64,000 nucleotides of DNA from Metellina segmentata (taxonomy: Eukaryota; Arthropoda; Arachnida; Araneae; Tetragnathidae). The number at the start of each line of letters is the position of its first letter. Position 1 is the stretch's first letter. The stretch spans positions 22,765,235 through 22,829,234 of the forward strand of contig OX375877.1 of the NCBI GenBank assembly GCA_947359465.1. The letters run 5' to 3'. A program made the translations under genes and the position numbers. Shown one piece after another: positions 33,556 through 45,262 of the stretch. The notes below the pieces were generated by a model, which saw only the letters and a program-made list of their open reading frames with translations, was not told the DNA's origin and searched no databases.

Positions 33556-35570
33556 ACTAGCAGATCCACGAATAGCTTATGTGCTAAACTTTTTAATTGT
33601 TTATATACGAAATATTAAAAAAAAAATACGTTCCCAACGTTACAAAGAAAAGTAGTACACGTTCTAGAGCTAAAAATTACTTTATTAAAGAAATATTTCG
33701 AGAAAAGAAATTATTTGTTACATCATCCGAGTTACCTTAATACTTTGTTTCACGAATTATCTCGAATAAAATACCAGTTTTGTATACTAAGAAGGAAACA
33801 CACTTTCGGCTAGAAACAAGTAATTGATGTACAAGTAAGCCTTGTACGATTTATGTGGTAACAAAAAAATAACAATAAATATCTCGCTTTTGAATAGTCC
33901 CGTGAAAGGTGTTCTAAGTCGAGATTTATTAACATTTCTGATTTAATGTGATTCACAGAAATTTCTTTTACTGCTTCGGTGAATCTCAATTTGTGCACGC
34001 TTGATGATTTTTCCACATAATAAAATGATGTTCTACTTCGCGAAATAATTACCTAAAGGTCAATGCAATCCACTGTCTCATCAGAAAAGATTCATCGCGA
34101 TATCCTTGCACGGACAGTTTCAATGTCATCTTTCACAGTTGTGAAAGGAATCATCCTTGGCATACGCCCCTTCATAAAAATATGTCTATCTGGCGGTTTT
34201 TACGAAATAACGCTCATCAAAGCCTTCTATTCAAAAAGGACATGCTAGTGTCTGTAAAATAGGAGCAGTCGAAAACTAATTTACATACACCATAATAGAT
34301 GCGTGATATCATTCAATGTTTTGAAAAAAAAAGAGACAAGCTTGTCATTTAAATATTTCCTTTATTTTGAATCTTTTAATTGAAAATTACCGAAGCGATA
34401 CAAAAAGGAAATAAAGAATATTGCATGCAGTGTTTGGGTACCGTTTCAACTACCAACCTTTCCTCTTAATGATAGTTTTGTTGACAACCATATACAATCA
34501 ACGAAAACGTCGTGTGCAATATATTTGAATGGATTTTCATGCCTGTCAATGCAGTAAATTATCCGTACTCATTGTGGATTCTGACGAAACACACAGAAAT
34601 AAGGAAAAAATCGGTGCAATGTTCTCAAATAGGTACATTACTCATTTTCATATATATCATCTCAATAGGCCAGGACATTCTTCTGCATTACTTCTCATCA
34701 GTTGTGATCTTTTTGACCAGTAGAACTTTTCCTAGGATTCGTCAAACCAATCGTTGTGGTTATTTAGTCATTACTTGTGTTGTGGAGAAAAGCCCATACA
34801 CCACTTGAAAATCTCGTGATTCTCAATGTTCCCTTAATAATTCTTAAGAAATGAAATGGTTAAACTTACTAGTAAGGCTCGGATTCTGATAATTTTGATT
34901 GTTTAGCAAGATGAAAAACTGATGGGACAGAATAGAAATGTGTTTCAACAAAAACTATGCCAAATTAAGGGTCTTTTATTGGGTGTTTCATGCATATTTC
35001 CTCATAGTAATCAAGAAATCTGAAGGAAAAAAATAGTAATTTTTCTTAAAAAAATGACTTTTTTTTTCCAGATTTCTAGCATTTGCAAATTTTGATATTC
35101 TTTATGAAAATACCATTTTTGAATGAGGTTCTCTAAAACCATACTTGAGTGAAAAAGAGCTTTTCAATGGTGAAAAACCGTTTGTGGACCATAGAAAATC
35201 AGTATCTTTTAAAAATCTGAGCATGGTTTTTGTTTTGCTGCACAATTATGTACTGATGACAGACGAACAAGCAAAATAAAATTTCTATTAACATTTTTTG
35301 AGTAGAATTCAAATTTCCGAATTGCACAGGAATTGTCGAAAAAAATGAGCAGAAAAAGTTCGCGTTTGAAAAACCGAAGGAGAATAAAACTATGTGATAT
35401 TTATTTTAAAATCTTCTAGATTGAATTTTAAAATTCGCTGCCACCCAAAAATTGCAAATAATTCGGACTACCTGTGTGCCAAATCTCATTGCTGTAAGTG
35501 CCATAGAATCGTTACGATTTTGCGGCCCCAAACAGACAAACAAACAAACACTTCCTTTTATAATATTAGA
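33556..35570 (-). mobile_element. Probable non-autonomous Helitron, about 2 kb
   Basis: On the minus strand the 5' end at 35570 reads TCTAATATTATAAAAGGAAG, then a TTTGTTTGTTTGTCTGTTTG run, as in many arthropod Helitrons. The 3' end at 33556 reads ATCTGCTAGT. The hairpin before CTAGT is weak. Frames inside (up to 105 codons, both strands) have no Rep or helicase motif. The left boundary is supported by a related fragment at 30111. Confidence 0.65.
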
Positions 35571-36204
35571 GAAGAAGAAATAAATGAGCTTGTCCAAGTT
35601 AGGCATGCAGTGGCCCTCTTTTCTTGGACACTACTACATACATTGTCTATCAAATTAGACATTGCTCGGTCACTGACAGACACATTTTTTTTTTTAGATT
35701 TAAGGGATTAAGCCAACATATCCCCTCACAAATGCTCCCATGAATTAACAAAATAATATACATTCTTATTTCGTGATTAAGGGGCTTAGGTTCATGTACC
35801 TCCCTCACAAATGCTCCCATGAATTAAAAAAGATGTACAGTAACACCTCTATAAGTTGTCTCACGCAAGGAACCAACAAATTTTGATGATTTATAATCTT
35901 AAGCGGTGTAACCACAGAATGTACTCAATTAGATATTATTGCAACGATCATATACACATATTTTAAATTAACTTCTGTATACATAACCTCGTACTTGTAT
36001 ATTCAGAACCTCGAACTCTCATTCAATATTTCTTAATTGTTTTTAAAAAAATTGTGTTTGATTAGGTGATGAAATAATTTTCTCATTTTCACTTTTATCG
36101 CTCGCACTTTCAAGCTTTTATTCCAAACATTTCGTAGTTAAATCGGGACTAAAACTTCGATAAGCCATCAATTTCCTTCAGTCCCATAGCTCAGGATCTC
36201 TTAA
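35571..36204. other. Spacer with short duplicated phrase
   Basis: The phrase CCCTCACAAATGCTCCCATG occurs twice, at about 35722 and 35804. It is followed by GAATTAA both times, a small local duplication. No gene was recognised. Confidence 0.5.
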
Positions 36205-36620
36205 GCCCGGTGCACCCATCCGATTTTTCAACTTGCGGCGCCGCTGCGGCACCGAAGCCCAACTATTTACATATAACCGTGAAATGACGTAAGTACTCAT
36301 TTCGCGCCATTTGCGATAAATATTTTATCGAAGAAAACATGTTTATTTCGCTCACTTGGTGTAGAAAAAGTATATTTTGAAACAAAATAGACGCGTTACT
36401 GGATAAAACCATTAATTAATTATTATTCATATTCCATTTATCCATGAAAACAAGATACCTCAGACCAGAGAAGCGTGTGCGGCGAGCTGCGGCGCCGTGA
36501 GGAACTGCGGTACAAATTGCACGCAAGTTGGACGTGCGTCGCCGCAGCGACGCAGGAGGCATGTGTGCACTACTCCATAGATCTAATGTATCTCAAACCG
36601 CACTTACGTTGCGGCAGCGG
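36205..36620. mobile_element. Harbinger-like MITE, copy 3, right end lost
   Basis: Starts GCCCGGTGCACCCATCC after TTAA and follows copy 1 (11045-11466) throughout, including TACCTCAGA and GCGGCAGCGG near the end. It breaks off about 35 bp short of the expected terminus, where a different repeat begins. The 99-codon frame at 36475 runs through both and is not a gene. Confidence 0.8.
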
Positions 36621-36622
36621 CT

Positions 36623-37205
36623 TACATCCCAAGACATATTTGCTTCATTGCTGCGAATGCCAATATGATAAACCGTATGGCCAAATGAGCTGTTTCGGCA
36701 AACATATGATTAGAGTTCAAAAATGTAAAATGAAGTTATACGCTGTGGTCCTGTACATTTCCTGTACAAAATAAGTCTCAAGATTACTTTCACAGAAAGT
36801 ATTCATTTTAAAATATTCATTCCCAAGAAGAGTGCAAGTATTTTCGCTTAACACACATCTAATCGGAATTTTCCGCGTCCTTCAAACCAGAAAAGAGATT
36901 CTTCTGGACGCTCACATCCAAGACATATTTGCTTCATTGCTGCGAATGCCAATATTACAAGCCGTATGGCCAAATGAGCTGTTTCGGCGAACATCTGATT
37001 AGAGTTCAAAAAGTAAAATGAAGTTATACCCTGTGGTCTCCTTTTCCTGCACAAAACAAGTCTCAAGATTACTTTCAAAGAAAACATTCATTTCAAAATA
37101 TTCATTCCCAAGAAAAGTGCGAGCATTTTCGCTTAACCCACATCTAATCGGAATTTTAAGCGTCCTTCAAACAAGAGAAGATTTTTCAACTTCTCCTGGA
37201 CGCTC
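36623..37205. repeat. Tandem duplication, two units of about 291 bp
   Basis: Unit 1 (36623-36913) and unit 2 (36914-37205) share GACATATTTGCTTCATTGCT, GCCGTATGGCCAAATGAGCT/ACCGTATGGCCAAATGAGCT and AATATTCATTCCCAAGAA. The units differ by scattered substitutions and small indels, so the duplication is not very recent. It sits directly upstream of a GC-richer stretch. Confidence 0.9.
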
Positions 37206-37522
37206 ACTCTTCACCAACAGATGTCGCTCCCCGCAGCTCTTACCTGGGCAGCCGAGCGACGAACACGACTGTTTTTGGCGAACTTTTCTCACTTCATATC
37301 CAAATAGGGAAAACAGTTGCTCTGAAGGCTACGAGGCGGCATTTTCGAGGTGAAACTGTGAGCGTGTGGTCGCTAAGGTGTGCTTTGCTTCAAGGGGATA
37401 ACTGTTGACTGCTCTGGGATCAACAGCGTGTGCGATTCACCTTTTTGTTTATACGGGTAAAAGAAGAAAGCAAAACAAAAGAGCTATGGAACCGTTTGTT
37501 TCTTTTGAGCTGGGAAAAATAG
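37206..37522 (+). other. Candidate promoter/first exon (weak)
   Basis: The stretch is clearly richer in G+C than its surroundings and free of recognised repeats. It ends with an ATG in fair context at 37486, followed by twelve codons (MEPFVSFELGKI) and a strong splice-donor consensus AG/GTGAGT at 37523. This layout fits a short first coding exon followed by a long intron. I could not find a partner exon downstream and do not recognise the peptide. It could also be chance; an ATG near a donor match is not rare. Confidence 0.3.
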
Positions 37523-38372
37523 GTGAGTTTCTGTTGTTGAATTGTCTAATTAAGGTGACTTTCAGAATGTCCAGTGACTCGAGTGATAAATTAAGATTCA
37601 AGATTAGTATCTTACCTCGTACTAATTTTATGATTGAATTTTTATGTATTTTGCTCTTGATTGATTACTTAAATTACTTTTTTTCTCTTCTCGAAAAAAC
37701 AAACTTTTCATTTAAATTCTACAGTGGAAAAAAGAAAATATCGTATTACCTTTACAGTTTTTTAATGAAGTAGACTTTCTTGATTTTGAATAATGATGCA
37801 TTTAAATCCAAAAAACTACTTAAAAGAACTGAAAGAGTTACGTATTTTGTGAAACATTTTTGAAAAGAGACGTTTGGGAATAAAAAAAACGAATTCAAAC
37901 TTTCTTTATTTGACAAAAATACTCTTAAAATGAAATGTGTTGCCTGCCACCTAATTTTATATGGCACAATAGTTAGGTCGTGTTTTTCTTGTCTCCCGAT
38001 GAATTTTCGATTTACGAACAGCAAATTAAATCTCAATTCGCTTCTTTAGAATTGGGAGTTTAAAGATCACTTGCTTCAAGCAGTTTTCCTCACTTGAACT
38101 GTTGAAAACGGTTTGGTATCCCAAAGGGAAACCATGGAAAGGTTTTTCTGTTTTCAGAAATTTTCTTCTTTGTTATTTTAAAATGTTTAACCATCTAATT
38201 TGGGCTTGAATGGGTTTTACATAATTTTAAATACGAAAGTGCAATTTAATGAAAATTTGTGCCGATTAACTTCTGTTATAAACACGTTTTTTCGACGACC
38301 CTTGTTTTTTCCCCTCGCAATCTATCGAGTTTTTCTACTATCTTAAGAATTATGATACGTCGAGGGTAGGTT
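37523..38372. other. AT-rich spacer or intron
   Basis: Frames of 94-122 codons occur but are AT-driven and show no domain. Nothing else was recognised. Confidence 0.4.
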
Positions 38373-38599
38373 GGTATTTTAGTGCACGCCACACTGAAGC
38401 AACGCAACGGGCTGTTGGTGACGATCTTCGATCAATCCCAAAGGGAAAGATTCGAGGACAACACGAGTTTTGAATGTCTGTCAGATGACGCAACACCTGA
38501 ACTGGCACCCCACTCCAAATCTTCCCACCACGTCAACCATGAAGAATGTTTGAAGCCACGACAGATTTAACGTGCACCAATCCCCTTGTATAACACGGT
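38373..38599 (-). repeat. Family-1 SINE without head
   Basis: Minus orientation, from CACACTGAAGCAACGCAACG to AGATTTAACGTGCACCAATC. Several small deletions relative to other copies show it is old. The tRNA head is missing. Confidence 0.78.
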
Positions 38600-38770
38600 C
38601 TTTGAATAGATTCAAATTCACAATAATCCGTTTGTTGGGATTACTCTCCCATCCACGGGCTCACTCGGCCAGAGCGATATATCGAGGGATAACTGTATTT
38701 TACATTATTATACTTAATTAATTTTCCAATAATTTAGACTATTCCTTCCTGAAACGTTATTTTATATTTA

Positions 38771-38960
38771 ACACTGAGGTGAGAGTGCTGGATTCAAATC
38801 CAGTGTAGGACATGGAAGTTTGTCCGTCCGGAATGAATAAACTTCGATGGTACACTAGGATAACGCAAAGTTGTTCACAAATTCACACTTACAGTGCCAG
38901 AATGAGTAATGCTCTCATAAGGTTCGTAAGGGTCTCATCTCTCTCACTGCCCATCTAGAG
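38771..38960 (+). repeat. tRNA-related SINE-like sequence, possible third family
   Basis: TTAACACTGAGGTGAGAGTG followed by CTGGATTCAAATCC looks like a decayed tRNA head with a B box (GGATTCAAATCC). It continues GGACATGGAAGTTTGT, similar to GGGCATGGATGTTTGT in family 1. The downstream body differs from family 1. Confidence 0.5.
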
Positions 38961-41900
38961 CACTCCTTAATATCAGAATATTTTTAATGTCCGAAAACAT
39001 TTTTTTTTGTTTTAACCATTAAAAGAGTTAAGAAATAAAAAATTCCAAAAATCAATTATTCAAATTTTGCTACTTTTCCTTGTATTGTAATAGTCGTATT
39101 TTTTTGGAGGGGGAGTGGGAGGAACAGGAAACATTAAGCCTTAGAAGACATTTACATTAATTTAAGCACTAAAGAATTTATTTTCTGTTATTTAGGAAGA
39201 TGATTTTTATCGCCCGTACAAGTCAGTGATCTTCAAAGTTTCAACGTATTTGAAATTCTAAATTTTTTATTTCTTTTTGAAACCCTACAAATTACCGAAG
39301 GTCAATCCTTTTATAATGAAAATGTAGATGTTTACAAATGAATTTATTGATCAAAACTGATAACTTTAGAACTATTTAAATAATTACATTATATATATTT
39401 TTAAGTATTAACTTTTGGGCTGTCCATTATAAGCAATTTTATTGAAGGCATTTACAATTGCCATTGCTTTTATCTTTACCATTGAAAATATCTATGAGGA
39501 TGTAACCAAGATATGTAAAATAAGGCTGCACTGTGGTGGATAGTGGTAGATGGAGGAATCCTGGAAATCCATGAAACCCAAGTTGATTAAAATTTGATTT
39601 ATAAAGAATCAATTAAAGGATAACGCAAAGAATTAATTTAAATCGCCCGGAAAACTCAGAGCATGAGTTAAAATTTCAAAATTAGTTAGAGGATTATCTT
39701 TAGTTGTGGCAGTTGAGTGAACATTGGACTTTAGCTTTAATAAAAAGTTCTTTTTTCTTCTTAAAAGTTCCACATTTTAACATAAAAGTTTATCAAATTA
39801 AATAATTTAATTAAAAAAATATATTAAATTTAATACGTTTTATGTTGCACAATAATCAAATAAACACAAGCTTTTAAAGAAATAATCTACGAATTCCAAC
39901 AAGAGGAATAATATTTTCTACCATTATAGACAGTGCAATTGTATTCAGAATTTTTTTTTATGATCTATAAATAATAATTTTAAACTAAATTAATACTTCT
40001 TGCACGTAAATTACAGTAATCGACACTCATAAAATTCATAAGCTAAGTTGAGGCTATGCAAGTTTATAAGAATTTTCGTTTTAGGTGTGTTTTACATAGT
40101 AAATTCAAATATAATTATAACACCAGGAACTAGGTTGAAACTGAATTTTCATTTAATATATTCAGCATAATATTACGAAACGTGAAATATCCTATTAATT
40201 ATTGTAAACAAAAAGTTACGTGTGTTATTATAATAATCATTCACAATTTACTTTCGCATAATAATATCGTCAAGCTAATTAGCAAAACTCTTATCTCAAC
40301 TGTTAACGTATAGCAGTTGCGAATTTTGCTAATTAGCATGGCGATATATCGCACCCCGGCAAACAAAGTGACACAAGGCAAAATATAAAAAAATTTGATG
40401 TTATATCATTGAAAAATATGTATGAGGTGCCCCAGTGTGTTATATTACTATTTTATAGAATATAATAGAAGTTACCACCACAAATATATACTTACGTAAA
40501 ATTTAAAAGTTTATACTACTTCAATATAAGTTTTATAGTATCCTTTAAGTTGATGTTGTGCTAAAATTCTGCAATTTTGAGTTGTGTCACTTTTCTTGCC
40601 GGGATGCGATATGATTCCACAAGGATATTTAGTAATATTCTTACGGGTTTTTATAACCACGTAAATATTACAAGCTATTTATTTTTACTAAAAATTTATC
40701 TCATTTTGATGCATTGTTTTCATATTTCAACTTACGGTTCGTTAATTGAGTATGTGTACTAATTTCGCATTTGTATTTTCATTCCGTTTATTTAATGTAA
40801 TATGAGCTAAAAATTAAAAATATAAGAACCTCTTGTTGCGAAATCTCACAAATATAAAACTAATCAAACGAATCAAAAGAGACAAATCTCTTTTTATAAA
40901 TGTAGATAAACAATCGTTTGCTGTGATGTATATTTCATTTAATCTGTTTGAGTAATTTTCAATTTGTGGTAACTACATTAATTTGGAGTAAGAATATTAA
41001 AAAATATTCGTTAGTAAACGAGTAATGTCAGGAATGCTGTAGATTATGTCAGAAGTTCCGTCCAATAAATGCCCTTGCATTCTTAATCTATACTTCTTTA
41101 ATTCATTTTCAATGTCTGCGATAAACAAATAACATCAAGAAGATTTTTTGAAACCTTCCAGAACGGTATTTTGAAACTGTTCGTCCAAAGTAACGCAGTA
41201 AGAATCCCATGTGATGTACTTACGCAATACGGACAATAGACACGCTTCATTTTCCCAAGATTCAGTTTTTTTCAGTTTCATTCTTTTTCCTCTTTCCGTA
41301 TGTTTACTTGCCCCATTAACTCACCGGTGAACAAGTGCGTGAACCATGCAGCACGGTCATTCAGTGATTTAAGTCACCGGAACGAAATGACCATTAGTGT
41401 GCATTTGAAACAGTTTGAGGCTTGTATTTAGATGTGATCACAACGGATTAGAACGTGTAATTTTCGCCTCGGAAACAAGTAGTCGGGAGAAAACGTTCCA
41501 GAGCTTTCATAACTATTTCTAAGGCAATCGAATAACTTGGTTCTTTGATGCATGAGTTCATTACTTAAGCACGTTCGGGTATTTATGCAAACCTATTACC
41601 AAATGAGAAATCTTCGACATTTGGCCACTTTCAAAAAAAAAAACCCACGTGGTATGAATGAATAATTTGGTATCGGTTAGTACTTTTAAGTTTTTATTTT
41701 TACATGAGTTCTCCAAAAACCTTTTTAACTTATCTCCATCCATTTATTTAATGCATAAGTTTATTATATAAAGTAAGTTCGAGGATTTTATCCAAATCTA
41801 TTTCCGAAGTGAGAAATCGTTTGTATTTTGGCTACTATTGAAAAATTTGTGTAGTATGAAGGTATTATTAGAATCTGTGAATCTAGCTAACATGAGTTGT

Positions 41901-42842
41901 CCTATATTTATTTCATTTTATCTGCCTATCTATATTGGTTCTGAATTAAAAGACTTCGAAATCTTAATTATTCACATTTCTAACATAGCTATGCCGATTA
42001 GATGGTAATAATACGAAATAATATATTATTATTCAATTAACCTACAAAAAGCTCTAAATATTTTCGAAAGTTTAAAATTATAAATGCACAAAAGTGGTGA
42101 AATTTATTGCATTATAAATTTTATGTATTCTTTTTTAATTTATTTGCTTTTAATAAATTTTACATGTGGGGAGGTATATTAGAACAATTGTAAATTTAAA
42201 ATAATAAACCTATACGAAACTTGAAATGTATTCAAAATTTTTCAACTTGAACGGGATATGAGAATTCTTGAAAACTCAAAATTTAAAATTCTCCGCTATT
42301 TTGATACTTATTTCATTGTAATAAATGAGTTTTAATTATATATGTGTTGCGTAAGTTCATACATTTTTTCTCGTTTGTAACCTTCTGTTTAAAAACATCC
42401 ACAGATTCCACGATGATAACCTAGAGGATTTCTGCTGATTAGAAACAAGCATTTCCGAAATCTGGGTGAATAAAATTATATATGTTTATGGAACAAACAA
42501 AGGGGTTCTCCACGAAATGTGAGCACATTCCATATCAATTTCATTCTCAATCTTAAGAGAGAATGGAACAAGGATTGCCCAACCTTGATATGCACAATCA
42601 GTCTGTCGCAACAATCAAGGCATATAACCCGAAGAAGATATGAGAACCATAGACACCGGAAAAAACCCTCACGAACACGTAATTTGAATCGAATTCAATT
42701 TCCCAATGCATTCTCACTGCTCGTGTAAAAGACAACTCGCGTGACGTTGAAAGAGAATGAGAAATGAAGAGCGATTCCCGAATACAAAGAAGGGAAAGGC
42801 TATAAAAATCGTTGACTGTGTGGGCAGACTCATAGCCCATGG
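38961..42842. other. Long AT-rich stretch without recognised gene
   Basis: Nearly 4 kb of mainly AT-rich sequence. No frame exceeds 113 codons and none carries a recognisable domain. The only structure noted is an inverted repeat at 40261-40349, whose arms contain GCTAATTAGCAAAA. It could be intron or intergenic sequence. Confidence 0.5.
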
Positions 42843-45262
42843 TTTGTCGTTTCTTTCGAACGCCCTTATTAGAAAATGGCATTCTTTTGATGGGACTCAG
42901 CTCTCTGTTATAGTTGGAATGACGAATAATTTTATTCACAACTTTTTATCTTCGTTCTTAAGGTGGTTTCGTAGGGATGGAAGAAACTCGTTATATTATG
43001 ATGTGACTACGCTAACGGTTTTTGCTAATTTGCTATAACGGTTATTAATTCCAACAGTTTTGTTATTAGTTAGTCTGAAACTGTTAATTTTATAGTTAGT
43101 ATGTAACTGGTAATCCAACTTTGTTTAACTTGTTAGTCTGCAATTAGAAATAATTGTTGATTCCAACAGTTTTGTTATAGGTCCGTCGTTTCTTTCGAAC
43201 TATCTTATGTGATACTGTCATTCTTTTGATGAGACCCAGCTCTCTGTGAAAGTTGGAATTAATTATAATTTTATTCATAGCTTTTTATCTTCGTTCTTAA
43301 AGTGTTTCAATAGATATGACCTAAACTCTTATGTTAGGATGACTGTGTTAACGGTGCTTGCTAATTTGAGATAACTGTTATTTATAAAAAATACCTAGCA
43401 AAATACCTGACCTTACTCGGTTTGAATTGGTTTACTCTAGATTGAAGAGATGATCGAAGTATATAATCACTTATGTCTTTCGTAGAATAAAATAATATTT
43501 GAACACCTTTCACCATCTTTATAATTTCTACGTATTACTTTGGACACAAATCCTACACATGCATATCCACTCATGTAATACATTTCACGTAAATCGCACC
43601 CTTGTTGTATAAAAAAGCTACAAAATGACGAAAGGTGACACAAAGGTTACTACTACAAAAGGCGATATTGAGGGAGATTTGGAATCCCTTTTCTGAAGTT
43701 CTTTTCATGTTCAACTCAATAATTAAATATGACGAATTTACGGCGAGTGCTCTCACACTCATAGTCAACAAAACGATTTTTTTACTTGTGGCCCTCTTGC
43801 ATCAGACATGCCACACTGTCGGCATTATTCTTTCAATAATGGCATAACTACACTTAAAATTTGCATTATACTGACTTACCTTCCCACTTTAAGTCGAATA
43901 CTTTGTGGTGGTGCTGTGTGTGATGAGAAGGAAAATACATTTATTAAAATAATAAATATTTAAAAAATAAAACAGCGAAATAAAACAAAATAAAAGATGT
44001 CGGGAAAAAGTTATTCTAAAGATATTAATTAGTGATTCCTTTTTATCTCTTGATCTCGCAGTTGCCACAACTTACACAACTAAAAAGTGCACAAAATTTA
44101 GTAATGCGAAATTAATTCACAGCGAAAGAAACAGAAAATATCACTTCACGTTTCAACCAACACGAATTTCCATTTCATTCCCGTTCGTTAAAAAATATCG
44201 TCTGTTCTAAATATTCGGAAATCGTTTACATTGCGCAAAGAACAAAAATACGACTCGAAATAAATGTGTCAGAGCTGAAATTCCATAACTTTTTTTGAAT
44301 AATAATTGCTTTTTTAGCAGAACTGGTAAAGCAATCCAAGCAATCGTAATACTCAATATACATTCCAGTTTTTCCAAAACTACCAAATTATGGTTGATTT
44401 AAGTATCTTACTTAGGTGTTTTAACATGAAACTCATCTAAATATAGCAATAAAGAAATATTTTATATGGTATTCCCTAAACTAATAGATAATGTTTTAAG
44501 TAAAACACATTACAATCAAATATCTGGAATTAAATTCTTGTGATGTATGTACAAAGACACAAACATAAAATCGAACACAGAATAGAAAGACAGACGGACT
44601 TACGCAACCAATTTCAGTCACTAAATGAAGATAAGTACATAAGTACTCACAGTATGCAAAGTTTCATGAAAATATATTAAACCGTGTGGACATTTATATG
44701 GCACATATATACAAACATACATACAGACACCAAACGCGCAAGAGGCAGAAGAATTTGCATCAGAAGGGTCCAAACGGATAGAAAACCTGAAATGGGTCGA
44801 AAATATTCAATGTACAAACAAACACTCCATTCTTATTTATATAGATTGGTAGTTAATTACAACTGGTTTGTTATCAGTTAGTATCATAGTCTACTCTCTC
44901 TCTCGTTTCTTTCGAACGCCCTTATTTGTAAATAGTGTTCTATTGAAAGAAAGAGATCACTTATAAAGTTGGAAAGGAAGAATAATATTATTCATAACTT
45001 TTTATCTTCGTTCTTAATGTGTTCTTTAGAGATGTCTGAAACTCGGAATTTCAAGATAACTACGTTAAAGATTTTTATTAATTTTCGACAATAGTTATTA
45101 TTAAGTGTTGATTTCAACAGTTTTGTTATGAGTTGGTCTCATGGCCCTAATCTATCTTATTTTTCCGAACGCCCTTGTTTAAAAATGGCATTTTTTAGAT
45201 GAGACTCCGAAAATATTCGTCTGTAATAGTTGGAATGACGAATAATTGTAGTCATGATAATA
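42843..45262. repeat. Tandem repeat, about four diverged units, split by a Helitron
   Basis: Units begin near 42843, 43182, 44900 and 45160. Each starts with a GTTTCTTTCGAACGCCCTTA-like phrase. Most also share GTTGGAATGACGAATAAT, TTTTTATCTTCGTTCTTAA and CCAACAGTTTTGTTAT. Intact units are up to about 340 bp. The second is interrupted by the Helitron at 43394-44845. Confidence 0.8.
43394..44845 (-). mobile_element. Probable non-autonomous Helitron inside the tandem repeat
   Basis: Minus strand: the 5' end at 44845 reads TCTATATAAATAAGAATGG, then GTGTTTGTTTGTAC. The 3' end at 43394-43420 reads CCGAGTAAGGTCAGG and then TATTTTGCTAG, a weak hairpin followed by CTAG. It is 1452 bp with no Rep/helicase frame. 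Its position inside a repeat unit gives the relative age. Confidence 0.7.

Noticed and set aside
37405..37773. 122-codon frame overlapping the candidate first exon
   Set aside because: Its second half is AT-rich sequence beyond a strong donor site; I keep only the short exon as a weak candidate.
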